NCBI RefSeq assembly: GCF_032118995.1
Contig: NC_092662.1
Span: 4,278,001 to 4,342,000, forward strand
Source of the DNA: Asterias amurensis
Taxonomy: Eukaryota; Echinodermata; Asteroidea; Forcipulatida; Asteriidae
DNA length: 64,000 nt
Direction: 5' to 3'
Position numbers and translations under genes: made by a program. Shown here piece after piece: positions 11,801 to 22,035 of this stretch. Position 1 is the stretch's first letter, and the number at the start of each line of letters is the position of its first letter. Below the pieces are notes generated by a model. It was not told the origin of the DNA and searched no databases. It saw only the letters and a program-made list of their open reading frames with translations.

Positions 11801-14800
11801 GCCTAGTAACGTGAAGTACACACGCGCAGAAGCCCAAATTCGCCGTTAACCCGTGAAATATGCTTGCCGTAAGCACAGAATTCCCTGCTTCGGTCAGTGC
11901 TGATTCTGTGCTTATGGTAAGCAGAGCCATGAAATTGGACCCTGGTCCTGCTTGCTAGTCACTGAAATACTTACATATACAGAAATAACTGACTGTTTTA
12001 CACCTTGTTATTCGAACATCTTGAGTTTGGACTTCTTTGTTGCATCTTCTGTAGGCGCTTTGTAACCTTGGGAAAAAGGTGCCTCATATAAATGCTGATA
12101 TTTTCATGTATGTATGTAAAAAGTCAAGGGCAAACCCCTATGAAATTAATTATTGATTTGAAACACTATGTGGACTAGCACAGAACACAATCACCCTTAA
12201 TTATTTACCAAGATGCAAAATAGGATTTTCCTAAATAAGAAAGTGTACAGAACAAAGTAATAACCACCCAGTGAATGCAAACAGAGAGCTGTGCCTCTTA
12301 ACATGCTTCTAGCTTACAGGTTTTTTTTTAATTTTAAATAATGGAACAACGCTATCCCCACAAGCTTGTCTTGTTATAGACCTTTTATCGAGCTACCTCC
12401 ATTTTGGTCATGTTCCTCGTATCGAATAACCAAAATGAATGCTAAATAATCATTTTGAAAAAAGGGACCAGACTATTTTGTTCCTCTAGCCTCGGTTTGG
12501 TTACACTGGTATCAATGGGAGAAATTAAAGATGGCTGCACCTTGAAAGGTCTATAGTGGTACCCCACAGATAAATTTTCCGTCTGCCGGAAATACATACT
12601 GTGTCACTACAAAATACAATATGCCTGCCATATGTTTGTCAGAGTTGGATGTGAAATACGCCTTGCCATGAACCTGGTGAGCAGTAATTCAACCCTCAAA
12701 TATATTACGATCGCATGATGGAACATTCCACGCTTCACCTGACTTGTGAAATGCACAAGTTTTCAATAAAAACAAAAGTGGGGATGGGTTGAAAATTTAA
12801 CTTTTAGTAGGTAGGTTTTATTTCATACACTAAAAAACCTTTTAGTCGCGATATTTACAAGATAATGAAAAACAAAAGGATCAAGGCCATGACTGGAAAA
12901 GAAAATAGCGATGTTATTTTTTCATAGGACTCGGGAAAGTACTGAGTATGCAGTGCTAACACACATCGGTGTATGGGTAAAAACCAAAAATAATATTCTT
13001 TATACCTGATGCAAATTTAACATCCTGTTACTAGTCTAGCAGTACCCATATGTTAAATGCCATGAATAGGCCTATATTACTATCTATTTTTACAAAAAAA
13101 AAATGCTAATAAGACTTCCAGATATAGTTACTTCAGTGGAGGCTATCAAGTTTTAAGCTGATTTCCAAACCTATATTTTTGGTCACAACTGACTTGAATT
13201 CGTACTAATGTGATAAAGGTCATTTTGGGCAATTCAAATCCATTCTACGCCAGTACACAGCCCAAAAATTTGGCCCATAATATTGTTTGTTGAAGACAGC
13301 ACTGCATGGAACTGTTATTGTGGAGATTTCATGAAGTGATTGAAGGACATTTTATCTCTTTTCTGTAACCCATCTGTTACTGCCAGAGATATTTTCTTTG
13401 TTTTTAAGCACACTGTAATCTAGCTAGAACAAACACAATAGGACGATTTTAATTTTGTATCTTTAGTCAATCTACCTACTACTGACTCCTAGTCAATTAA
13501 AAACCAGCATTCAATTAATGTTTAACCAGTGAACTTAATAAGTATTGATTCTGATTGACAATATGCATGATGTGGGGGAGGGGGCTTGAAAAAGAAAACC
13601 AATCACTGATGATTTGAAAAAGAAAGACTGCCATATTAATATCTATAAAGCTGGAAAGTGATTTTGTGAATATTGTTAGCATAGTTGCTTGCCATTATAC
13701 CCACACCCACCAAAGGGATGGTACAACAAAACCTGTATTTGGGTAATAACTTCCAAAATGGAAAACTGAAAACTGCTTCTCAGAATACTCTAAATTTCTA
13801 TTGTGCTTATAAATGTTCGCAAAGCAAATAAACCCACACAAGATGTACAGCACATTTATGGAGACCATAGAGTTGAAGACAAATGGCCTTCAAAATGATT
13901 GTATTTTTATTTTCATTGATTATCGTCTGGTGTTGATAACTGTTTCAACCACCAGCAATAATTTAATTTATTTTGACTAATTTATTGTCATCGCTAAAAG
14001 GCACTGTACACGTTTGGTAATTGTCAAAGACCAGTGTTCTCACTGGGTGTATCCCATCATAATCATAAAATAACAAGCCTGTGAAAATTTGGGCTCAATT
14101 GGTCATCAAAGTTGCGAGAAAATGATGAAAGAAAAACACCCTTGTTGGACGAATTTGTGTGCTTTCAGTTAGGAATAAAAGACTTCTAGCTAGAAGTCTT
14201 TTATTATTTTAGTGAGAAATTACCTCTTTCTCAAAAACTACGTTACTTCAGAGGGAGTCGTTTCCCACAATGTTTAATATTATCAACAGCTCTCCAAAGC
14301 TCATTACCAAGTCAGTTATTAAGTTAATATTTGTTTTGAGTAATTACCAAACGTGTACCTTCCCTTTAAGAGAGAGTGTACCTTATAAGGCCTTATTCAT
14401 AAATACTCCCTAAATTAGTTGAAATGTGAGCCTTGATTTTGTTTTCCCTGCACTTTTAAGGTTCAATCCTTATTTTGTTTTTCCCTTTTTTTGTTGCCTT
14501 TAGATGACATTCTACTTTGGCCTTGAAGTGATGATTCTTTTTGAAGGATGGAATGTGACAACAGTTGGAGGTAGAGTTTTAATTTGTGACATTTATTAAT
14601 ATGAGACACCGATGTTAGGACATGGAAAAACTCACTTGACTGATTTTTGACTCATTAAATTTGATAATAAACAGTGATAAATTTCATCCAGCACTTTGGT
14701 ATAGCAAAGTATTTTGACTGAACAGACTTTTGTGCACTCTGAATGGTAGTATTGGTTACAACTGATACATTTTGGGTAGTAGGCCTATAAAACAAAATCT

Positions 14801-17800
14801 GTACAAGGGAAGTTGTTCATTTGATAGATGAACCCAAAATTCTGTGTGTTGGTTGGAGAACCGGTTTTTCAGTTTTGACTTGCTGTCTTGTCAAAGAATT
14901 TACCTGTCAAGCTTCGGAGCAGTGTGTCCTTTCACACGAATGTGGTCGTGCTGTCCAAGTATCAAATGTTTATGAGTACATGTAATATGCCCACAGGAAC
15001 GTTTCTTCACGCCTTGAATGTGCCCGACCTTTGACACACATCCCATGGGAATCTAGCCTGATGGAAATTTAAAAAGAAAATTCCAACATTAAAAATGTAC
15101 TTTCTCTTTGAAGAATGTGACCGCACTATTCCCAAGAGTAATCTGCTACAAAACAAATATCACAGTCTTTTGAATTGATTTTCTGGAAACCTTTTCAAGT
15201 TGACCTTTAAAACATTTCCATCACCCTATACAACCCCTGAGATGTTTAGTTCCTCATTCTGGAATTCCCCTGTGGCTTTAGAACTACAGGAAAAAGTGCA
15301 GTCACATGAGGCACAATCAAGTTTCATACGCTTGTTGTACGTACTTGGGTAATCTTGGCGCCCTGATGGTTGTTAGAAGCCAGTAGTTTCAGGGGCCACT
15401 CAAAGTTGTCAACATGTTATTAAATTTTTTATTTTATTTTATTTTATTCAGCATCCAAACAGTGCAAGTGCCAATATAACAGAATTTAACATTTAACATT
15501 ATGTTTTTATGTTAAACACAGTAAAATGTAACAACTAATTATAGGAAATAAACAAAACAGAAAAACATTCATAAGGCAAGAGGTAAACCCTAGAATAAAA
15601 ACAGACTGAAAACATGCAAGACCCACATAAAGGACAATGGACTAAGGTAGGCCCTTTACATTAGTACAGAAAAACACTTTTTTAAAGACCTTTTCCCAAG
15701 GGCAGGATTATAAATTGACGCCCCCCCCCCCCCCCCCCCCCACCACCTCATAGCACTTTTCAAAACGATATTATGCTTCGTCATCAACTCATACAATTGT
15801 GGTGAACAACAAGATATCAGGACAAGTGCTTTTTAGAACTAGCACTATCCTGAGTTGTCCTAGTCTACTCCATGACAGTGGACAAATGGTCACACCATTT
15901 TTATTTACTTGGAACAAATCTGCACACCAAGGTAGATTGTATCGGCATCACATGATGTTGCCACGAACCAATACACGATGTAATTGTCATCATCGTTGCT
16001 ATTTGAGAACAATTTGATTTTCAATTTTGTTTTCTCCCTCAAAAAAATAAGAATTTTTTTGATTAAACAGCTTGAAAAGTCTAAAGTAGGTCATCCCATG
16101 TGCTCAATAACATTGTTGTACCCTTTTCAAGAGCCAAATATCATACCTGATGGTGTTACTGCACACCAAAATATACATGATGATGATGTAATTGTCAGCA
16201 TTGTTGCGATTGTGGAACAGTTTCCTTCTTCCTTGTCCAGAGTTTAGCAATCAGGAAGTGAAAGTAAAAGAACACTTCACTTTGTTTGAGGTGTGAAGAG
16301 AGGAGCATAGTGTACATGGGGGTTGGTTTCTTTGTATTCAAACCCAGACTCATTCGAATAACAATTGAGAATGAAAGTAATGAATGAGACGTTTCGTAAG
16401 ACTACTGAGAATAGTTCCTGGATCCGGCTTTTCCTTGTCATTGTTCCGAAGGTTCTGTTGTCATACCCACTCTTGGATGACTACGTTTGCCTTTATATTG
16501 ACCCAACACAGCTTCTGTTGTAATACCTGCAATTCTTGGCTCTACCTTTTTCCTTGTCATTGACCCAAAGGTTTCTGTTGTAATATCCACTTCTATCGAA
16601 TCCAACTTTTTCTTTTCATTGGTCCAGAGGCTCTGTAGTGATTTCACGGTTATTACATTAGCAAAATCCCCTCTCCCTCCCCCCCCCCCAAAAAAAATAA
16701 ATAATAAATAAATCAGTGTCAACACAGCTATGAATATTAAGAGCATTGAATTTCATCTCACAAATCACAAGCTTATAATTCAGAAACCTTGGTTTCATGA
16801 TTTTGATAATTCCAATGAGCTTGTGCAAAGTGGTTAAGACAATGGAAATATTAAAATATGTTGGCATGTGCTGAAAACATGCCCCTGTCCTTTCTCCATG
16901 CTCTATTCATGAATGGTTAGCATGAGTCACATAGTTTGTCTAAATCATTAATCTGTTGATCTTTTCTGATATCGCAGGCTGTTACGGATTAAACCTTTTG
17001 TTTGTTATTTGAGATACTGTCCTGAGCATGTAGACATAACTATTGAAATGTTGTAGTGTTATCAAAGATGGGTTATTGAAGTATGGTCTATGAATTATAC
17101 TTGGCAATATACATTGTAGTGTTGCCAAATTGCGAAAGAATAAATCCCTTTTTTGCAATCGAATTGGATAGACAAAATACCATTTGATTCGAAGTAGGAA
17201 GCCCAATGGAGAATTTGACAACCCCCCCTCTCTCCCCGCTCCAGCCCCAACACCCCTGCCCCAACACCCCTGCCCCGACACCCCTGCCCCAACACCCCTG
17301 CCCCAACACCCCTGCCCAACACCCCTGCCCCAACACCCCTGCCCCAACCCCCGCACTTGTTAACACCCTTTTTAATCCTCAAAGTTAAAAAGGCTGAAAA
17401 TTTTGTTTATTTCAGGACTGGTCGGATCCTGCATTGCGATCTTTTTCCTGGCCATGCTCTACGAGGGACTGAAAGTCTTCCGCGAAACCCTTCTGCGCCG
17501 TTCGGCGGTAAACATTCGCTTCCACAGCATGCAGATAGCCAGAGGGTCTGAGGCCATGTTGACTGAGACACACCGTGCTGGAGAGTGAGTTAATAATAAT
17601 TATAACACACCTCTTGCTCGTTCTGTATTCTGGTTGGCTGAAACACGGTCGTGTGGGATGAACTACTATAGGCTAGTGATCGCGCGCGTGTGTTTTGCGG
17701 GAATAGTACCAGAGCGGGCAATTGTCTTTGAATATAGTGCCCGCGGTAACGGTGCCCTCTCTTGACTTGAACCGTGAACAACAACTACAAAACTCCTTTT

Positions 17801-18852
17801 TCTGTTGTTATTTTACATTTAAGACCGAGCTGTGTTATAAAACACATATTGACTGGCATAATTAGGTAACTAGTGTACGTCTATTCCCCCTCGGGCCTGT
17901 TAGTGACCAGAAGAGGGGCCTATTTCCCTTGGCCTTCAGCCTCGGGGAATGGGTCACTCTTCTGGTCACTCAAAGTCCCTCGTGGGAATAGGCGTATACT
18001 AGTTACCTCATTGCCAGTCAATATGTGTATACTAGTAAATAACAACTTGTTAATAATAACTAGTGAATAATAACAAGTTTTTATACAGTGCATTTCAAAA
18101 TAAAGTCTGAATGTGGTTTATATTAGTGCTCTGGTCATTGGGCCTATGACACTCCTGTAATCTATTTCAGCTCTCTGGAGGGTATACAGCCCTGAGCTGC
18201 TGTATGGCGCTAGTGGCTTTTTCAAACCAGTATCAATTTCTACCCTCACAAGTACCAATTTATATATACCCTTGGGTGAAGAGAAGTAATTAAAGTAAAG
18301 CATCTTGTTCAAGGACACTAGTGCCACGACCAGATTCGAACCCGTACCCCGATGATTTAACCACAAGATTTTGCATTCGATGCTCTTAACCACTTTGATA
18401 AAAATTTATAAAAATTGGATAAAAAATTGGGGTCTCTAACCTCCTGCCAAAGTGAGCAGGATACCAGTCGCAAATGGTAGATGTGTAATGGCATTTGGCT
18501 GATTAGCTTATTCTGGTAAGCTAAAATCTATTGTGCTAAGCTACCTTTAACAGCTCTGTTAAATTGGGGTGGGGTTAGTTTCTGTTACTCATCTGTCAGG
18601 ATATCTTGTATGATGACACCCTTGTACCATTTCGGTTTCTCTCTCTACAGATCTCGTATTATAAGCTTCAGTCATGTCATCCAGACGCTTCTCCACATGG
18701 TTCAAGTCACTGTAAGCTACTTCCTTATGCTCATCTTCATGACCTTCAACGGCTGGCTCTGCATCTCGGTCATCCTCGGCGCTGGCTTCGGATATTTTCT
18801 CTTCGGTTGGAAACGGGCTATCGTGGTAGACGTCAATGAACACTGTCACTAG
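8897..18852 (+). CDS. slc31a1: High-affinity copper transporter CTR1 (five coding exons)
   Basis: Coding exons 8897-8914, 10424-10567, 14504-14570, 17416-17584 and 18651-18852 join in frame with GT-AG borders to 199 residues (human CTR1 has 190). The product is a plasma-membrane trimer that imports Cu(I). Residues 1-54 are the extracellular Met/His-rich copper-collecting tail, with repeated MDHG and MGH motifs. TM1 starts around residue 75 (VGSCIAIFFLAMLYEGLKVF). TM2 holds the selectivity motif M159-x3-M163 (MLIFM). TM3 holds G176-x3-G180 (GAGFG) used for helix packing. The protein ends in His-Cys-His, the conserved cytosolic copper-handling terminus. The first exon codes only MNHDHM and its donor (GTTTGT) is weak, so the start is the least certain part. 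AATAAA lies at 18918-18923, 66 bases after the stop. Introns are packed with foldback and tandem repeats. A short acidic/hydrophilic loop (residues 100-133) separates TM1 and TM2. The family assignment is very secure. Confidence 0.93.
9012..9095. repeat. Imperfect foldback in CTR1 intron 1
   Basis: The left arm GCATACTCCT with TTTCGTTCCG pairs with CGGGACGAAGGAGTATGC on the right. It lies about 100 bases after the first coding exon of the copper transporter. Confidence 0.6.
9319..9380. repeat. Minimal foldback insertion with 9-bp flanking repeats
   Basis: A 27-bp arm (9319-9345) pairs with 9354-9380 with one mismatch around an 8-base loop. CTTGTTGAT lies on both sides (9310-9318 and 9383-9391), as expected for a target-site duplication. 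A decayed relative is at about 48956-49012. Confidence 0.8.
9493..10072. repeat. Foldback element with a tandem-repeat core in CTR1 intron 1
   Basis: Three units of about 150 bp (starting near 9496, 9652 and 9803) share GAGGTAAATTGTAGAT and GGTGGCGCTATTTGAAAAC. The outer ends, GCCACCACTTTTTCACT at 9493 and its inverse ending at 10072, are inverted copies, so the array sits inside a foldback. A second small hairpin (10068-10102) overlaps the right end. Confidence 0.7.
10772..11161 (-). mobile_element. TTAA-flanked MITE, family A, in CTR1 intron 2
   Basis: Full-length reverse copy with TTAA and GGCAGTGGACACTATTGG at the left, the inverse at the right, and the central palindrome on GATTTCGAGACCTCA. 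Confidence 0.82.
11691..11944. mobile_element. Foldback MITE with CAGGG-type ends in CTR1 intron 2
   Basis: The left arm CTGGGCCCAATTTCATGG continues through CTCTGCTTACC, and the inverse forms the right arm (about 28 bp). A related sequence occupies 62577-62830. The terminal bases resemble hAT ends, but no clean target duplication was found. Confidence 0.6.
12375..12555. mobile_element. Degenerate foldback with TATAGACCTTT ends
   Basis: TATAGACCTTT at the left and AAAGGTCTATA at the right enclose about 180 bases, with partly matching inner arms (CTCCATTTTGG and its looser inverse). It lies in CTR1 intron 2. Confidence 0.45.
12915..13025 (+). repeat. SINE S1 body fragment
   Basis: Shares ACTCGGGAAAGTACTGAGTA and GCAAATTTAACATC with the copy at 39086-39240; the tRNA head is missing. 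Confidence 0.5.
13994..14369 (+). mobile_element. TTAA-type MITE, family A, in CTR1 intron 2
   Basis: Divergent copy whose ends read GGCACTGTACACGTTTGG and its inverse. Its central palindrome differs from the other copies: AAAAGACTTCTAGCTAGAAG around 14167-14190. The right TTAA is intact and the left is altered. Confidence 0.75.
15420..15560 (-). repeat. Possible LINE 3' end, reverse orientation
   Basis: A run of TTTTA units (15427-15450) next to TCAGCATCCAAACAGTGCAA looks like the inverted tail of a non-LTR element. No coding remnant is attached. Confidence 0.35.
17228..17355. repeat. C-rich minisatellite just before CTR1 exon 4
   Basis: About eight units of a 14-bp repeat (CCCCAACACCCCTG), some one to two bases shorter. 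It lies only 60 bases upstream of the exon that codes TM1. It creates long false Gly/Val-rich frames on the minus strand and Pro/Thr-rich ones on the plus strand. Confidence 0.9.
17842..18028. mobile_element. Foldback MITE in CTR1 intron 4
   Basis: The left arm ACACATATTGACTGGCA, running on through GTAACTAGTGTACG, pairs with the right arm ending TGCCAGTCAATATGTGT. The arms exceed 50 bp with few mismatches. Confidence 0.75.
18260..18400 (-). repeat. tRNA-like SINE, family S5
   Basis: Contains CTTGTTCAAGGACACTAGTG and a minus-strand B-box (GGGTTCGAATCTG). The same order of blocks is found at 41560-41705. Confidence 0.5.
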
Positions 18853-18917
18853 TAGAGTGAAATTGGGCAAGTTTTGGTTTTGATAAAAAAAGGTATTTTT
18901 TTCGTTAGTATCCGGAA

Positions 18918-18923
18918 AATAAA
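18918..18923 (+). promoter_or_regulatory. Candidate poly(A) signal of CTR1
   Basis: AATAAA 66 bases downstream of the copper transporter stop. Confidence 0.5.
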
Positions 18924-20515
18924 TAGTGTCTGTCAGGGGAGTGTCATTTTGTTTATTTTTTTCTTTAATATTTACCTCCCCATGCTTTTGGCTATGAACG
19001 ACAAACGACCGTACTAGACGAATCCTTGGGCTTCGTCTTCAAATTTTGGGCTGATCTTTTTTGTCCAACAGTGCCTCAACTTTAGAACTTTAGAATTCTC
19101 AGTACTCCATCAGTGTATGATCAACTAAGGTCTAGAGTCTTACACATTTTCTTGACTGTTTTGAAGACGTTTAAGTGGCTCTTTGATTCTTAAACATTCA
19201 AATTCTATCACTTTTTTTTCTTGTGATCTTATTTCGTTTCTTCTTTTAAATTTTAAATTTTAAATTATTATCATTATTATTATTATTTTTTTTTTATTAT
19301 TATTTTTTTTTTTGGGGGGGGGGGAGGGGTCAGGCAAAGAATATGCAAATGTTTATCACCCGCCGTAGAACTTTTGTTTTGTAGCTTCATGTTGTAAAGT
19401 TTTATCCACTCAAACCAGAGGCGTAACCAAACATTTCCATTTAGTTCAATGTCTTTGTTTGAGGGGGGGGGGGGACAGAGTGAATACATTAATGTTGGGA
19501 AGGGTGGGGGTGGGGGAGAGGTGTGCCCCTCCTCCAGCTACCCCTGGTTACGCTGTTGCAAAAACAGATTTTGTTTAAGTTCAATAAAAAAGATTGTTTT
19601 TGTTTTATTATCTAATCAGAAGAATTATTTACACAGCTTAAGACTGCAAACTTGTTAATTAATGCTGCCAGGGTGTATGTCTTTAAAATAGTTTGTGAGC
19701 CCTCATTTTATAAATGATTAGTTTTAAAATACAGGATTAGTTAGCAGGTATTACACAAGGCAGAAAAAAAACAACTTAAAGCTGATCTTAAAATTCATAC
19801 CATTCCCAATACCCCAGACAATTATTTCTGATTAACTTTGAGGAAATAGCATGTGACTATCTCACAAATCACTGTTGCTTATTTTGACCGCTGCAACCAA
19901 AATAACGTTAATATGAACATTCACAGACTCTCTTTAAAAACATCAGTTTCCACTTAAACATAACCACCTAATTTGATGTAATTTTCACCAGTAAGCTTTA
20001 TTTGAAAGATGTGTTTAAAGAAAACTAGTATCTATGGGGATTTATTGACTCTTCCAACAAAACAATTCTGTACTCCATGTCTACTTGTTTTTTTTTTAAG
20101 ATGATTACGCGGTCGATTATATTTATGCAGAAATGCCTTTATTAAAATGCTGCTTAATCGAGCAAATAGATTCATATGTAGAGTTTCGGGTGGTGGTTTT
20201 ATAACTCAATACAGGAGTTGCCCAGTGTCAGAGACTATAAAGAGGGCACTGTCAAAAGATGCTTCAAGTCATAAAGCAACTGGCCCCCCCGCATTATTTT
20301 TTGTTCATGTGATACATCTAACACAGTTTATAGTGATCATGTTAATATGAAATGTATTGTGTTGAAACATGTGCTAGGAAAAGTGGAGCGGGGATCGCGA
20401 TAGTTGAGTGATAGTGAATAAGAACATCTTGCACCAAGACTAATGCAAGGAGTCTAGTGAAGCTTCCATCTTGTATTCAGTTGACTCAAAAGCATTATAA
20501 CATCTTGAATGTCGA

Positions 20516-20593
20516 TCTTTTGTAAAGAACTGCAACTAAGTAAGTTACTCGTACTCTTTTGTAAAGAACTGCAACTAAGTAAGTTACTCGTAC
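20516..20593. repeat. 39-bp direct tandem duplication
   Basis: Two adjacent, essentially identical units starting TCTTTTGTAAAGAACTGC. Lack of divergence suggests a recent duplication. Confidence 0.85.
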
Positions 20594-20929
20594 ATGTTTC
20601 TTAGATCATACTAACAATAAACAATCACAAAGAATCTTGGAAGGAATGTGAACCCTTGACCTTGAGCTTTCTAGAGCAAATATTTAAACCTATAAAATGT
20701 CATTTAGTCATGTTAGTATAGACAATGTGACCTATGTTTACATTCAAACTGTCCTCTGTTGACAACACTATATACGTCATGTTTCGCCGGGCACTGAGTT
20801 GCGTAGTCATAGTAAGATTGCTGGCTGCCAAAACACAAAGGTTTTGCCCGGCGGTGTGCGCGCGAATCATGTTATGGTTTTCGTGTGAGGGCAGAGGTCA
20901 CATCGTCTATATTGCGACCTTTATCCAGG

Positions 20930-21060
20930 TCAAATCGGTGGTCAGGTTAAGACATGGTCTAGAATTAAAAGGTCTTGGGTGCAAATCCCACCTGGGGTGC
21001 TTGTTTTCATTGTTCCTGCTTAGTACTCGGAGAGCCATGAGTAAATTATAAGATACATTT
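20930..21060 (+). repeat. tRNA-like SINE, family S4
   Basis: GACATGGTCTAGAATTAAAA followed by GGTGCAAATCCCACCTGG, then CTTAGTACTCGGAGAGCC. The same order is seen at 28015-28175. Confidence 0.45.
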
Positions 21061-21422
21061 TTCAATCTTTGTCATGAACACAATTATTACTGATTATTAT
21101 TATCATTTTTTATTTTTTATTGTTTTATTATTAAATTGTTGACTGTTGTGTTGTGTTGGGTTCCAAGGTTCACTTAACCAAATTACCAAGATTAAATCTT
21201 GTATTCTAGTGTTAAAATTCTAGCATCAGAGTTACTATTAGATATATTTTATCAAAAAAAATGTGTAAGTTACATTATGAAGGCTACAATTAAAATGGTT
21301 TTTAATAAATCACATGGTGTTCCTGTTCTTTTTTTCTGACTGACGACCCCCCCCCCACAATATGATAGTTTATGTTTGTTATTATTGTTTTGCCAGTTTC
21401 ATAATAAACATGGAACATTTAG

Positions 21423-21549
21423 AACGCCAGGTGGCAGCAGACATACTGGGAAATGTCATTGTTCACGGTATTTATGTGTATTCTAGAAACTATGCTCTGT
21501 AACAATGGAAATATACCTGGTAATTATAAGTCTGCTGCCACCTAGCGTC
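21423..21549. repeat. Inverted-repeat pair carrying CTCF-like motifs
   Basis: AACGCCAGGTGGCAGCAGAC (21423-21442) and GTCTGCTGCCACCTAGCGTC (21530-21549) are inverted copies 87 bases apart. Each contains AGGTGGCAGCAG, close to the CTCF core. The right arm and its flank recur at 34405-34440. Confidence 0.6.
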
Positions 21550-22035
21550 CCAAAGTCTCCTTTTGTCGGCTGACCACCTGTTGATTTCTTTGCAATGTAA
21601 GCTACAAACCATCTACCTGTTGTTTGTCTGTTAGATTTAATCATAGTTAAAATGTTTGTTGAGCAATTAACTCTTACCAGCAACAATCTATGAATGTTGT
21701 GGAGATGAATGTTACGTAATTCCATTATGGAAAGGCACATCTTTGTGGACCAATGAGCAACCTCCATTTGACTTACAGCGCCCTACTCAAATGACGGCAA
21801 TGTGCATGATGTCTATTCACTTCACTTGACGAAGAGCCACGTCTCTACAAGGAAAAAAAAACCGCCTGGTAAGACAGCATGGAGGAAGGGTAAGAAGTTG
21901 AAAACAGAGTTTGATGGACGAGTCAGTTTTACGATATCTTCAGCTAAAGATTATTATCACCAGACATTTTTTCCCCAAATAATTATTAACAATTTGATAA
22001 CATATTTTCCCTCCAAAACTGTCTCCCTCTTTAGA

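Larger units (their letters stand above)
18924..22032. other. Intergenic between CTR1 and the first receptor
   Basis: No gene recognised. It holds T/G-rich simple sequence (19260-19330), a 39-bp tandem duplication (20516-20593), a tRNA-like SINE (20930-21060) and an inverted-repeat pair (21423-21549). The first receptor's 5'UTR exon and promoter should lie here but cannot be placed. Confidence 0.5.

Noticed and set aside
17088-17388. Overlapping Gly/Val-rich and Pro/Thr-rich frames on both strands
   Set aside because: They are translations of the C-rich minisatellite in three frames and both strands; no gene.
21802-22035. Upstream extension of the receptor copy 1 frame
   Set aside because: A splice acceptor AG at 22033-22034 and the identical layout in copy 2 put the start at 22036, followed by a good signal peptide.
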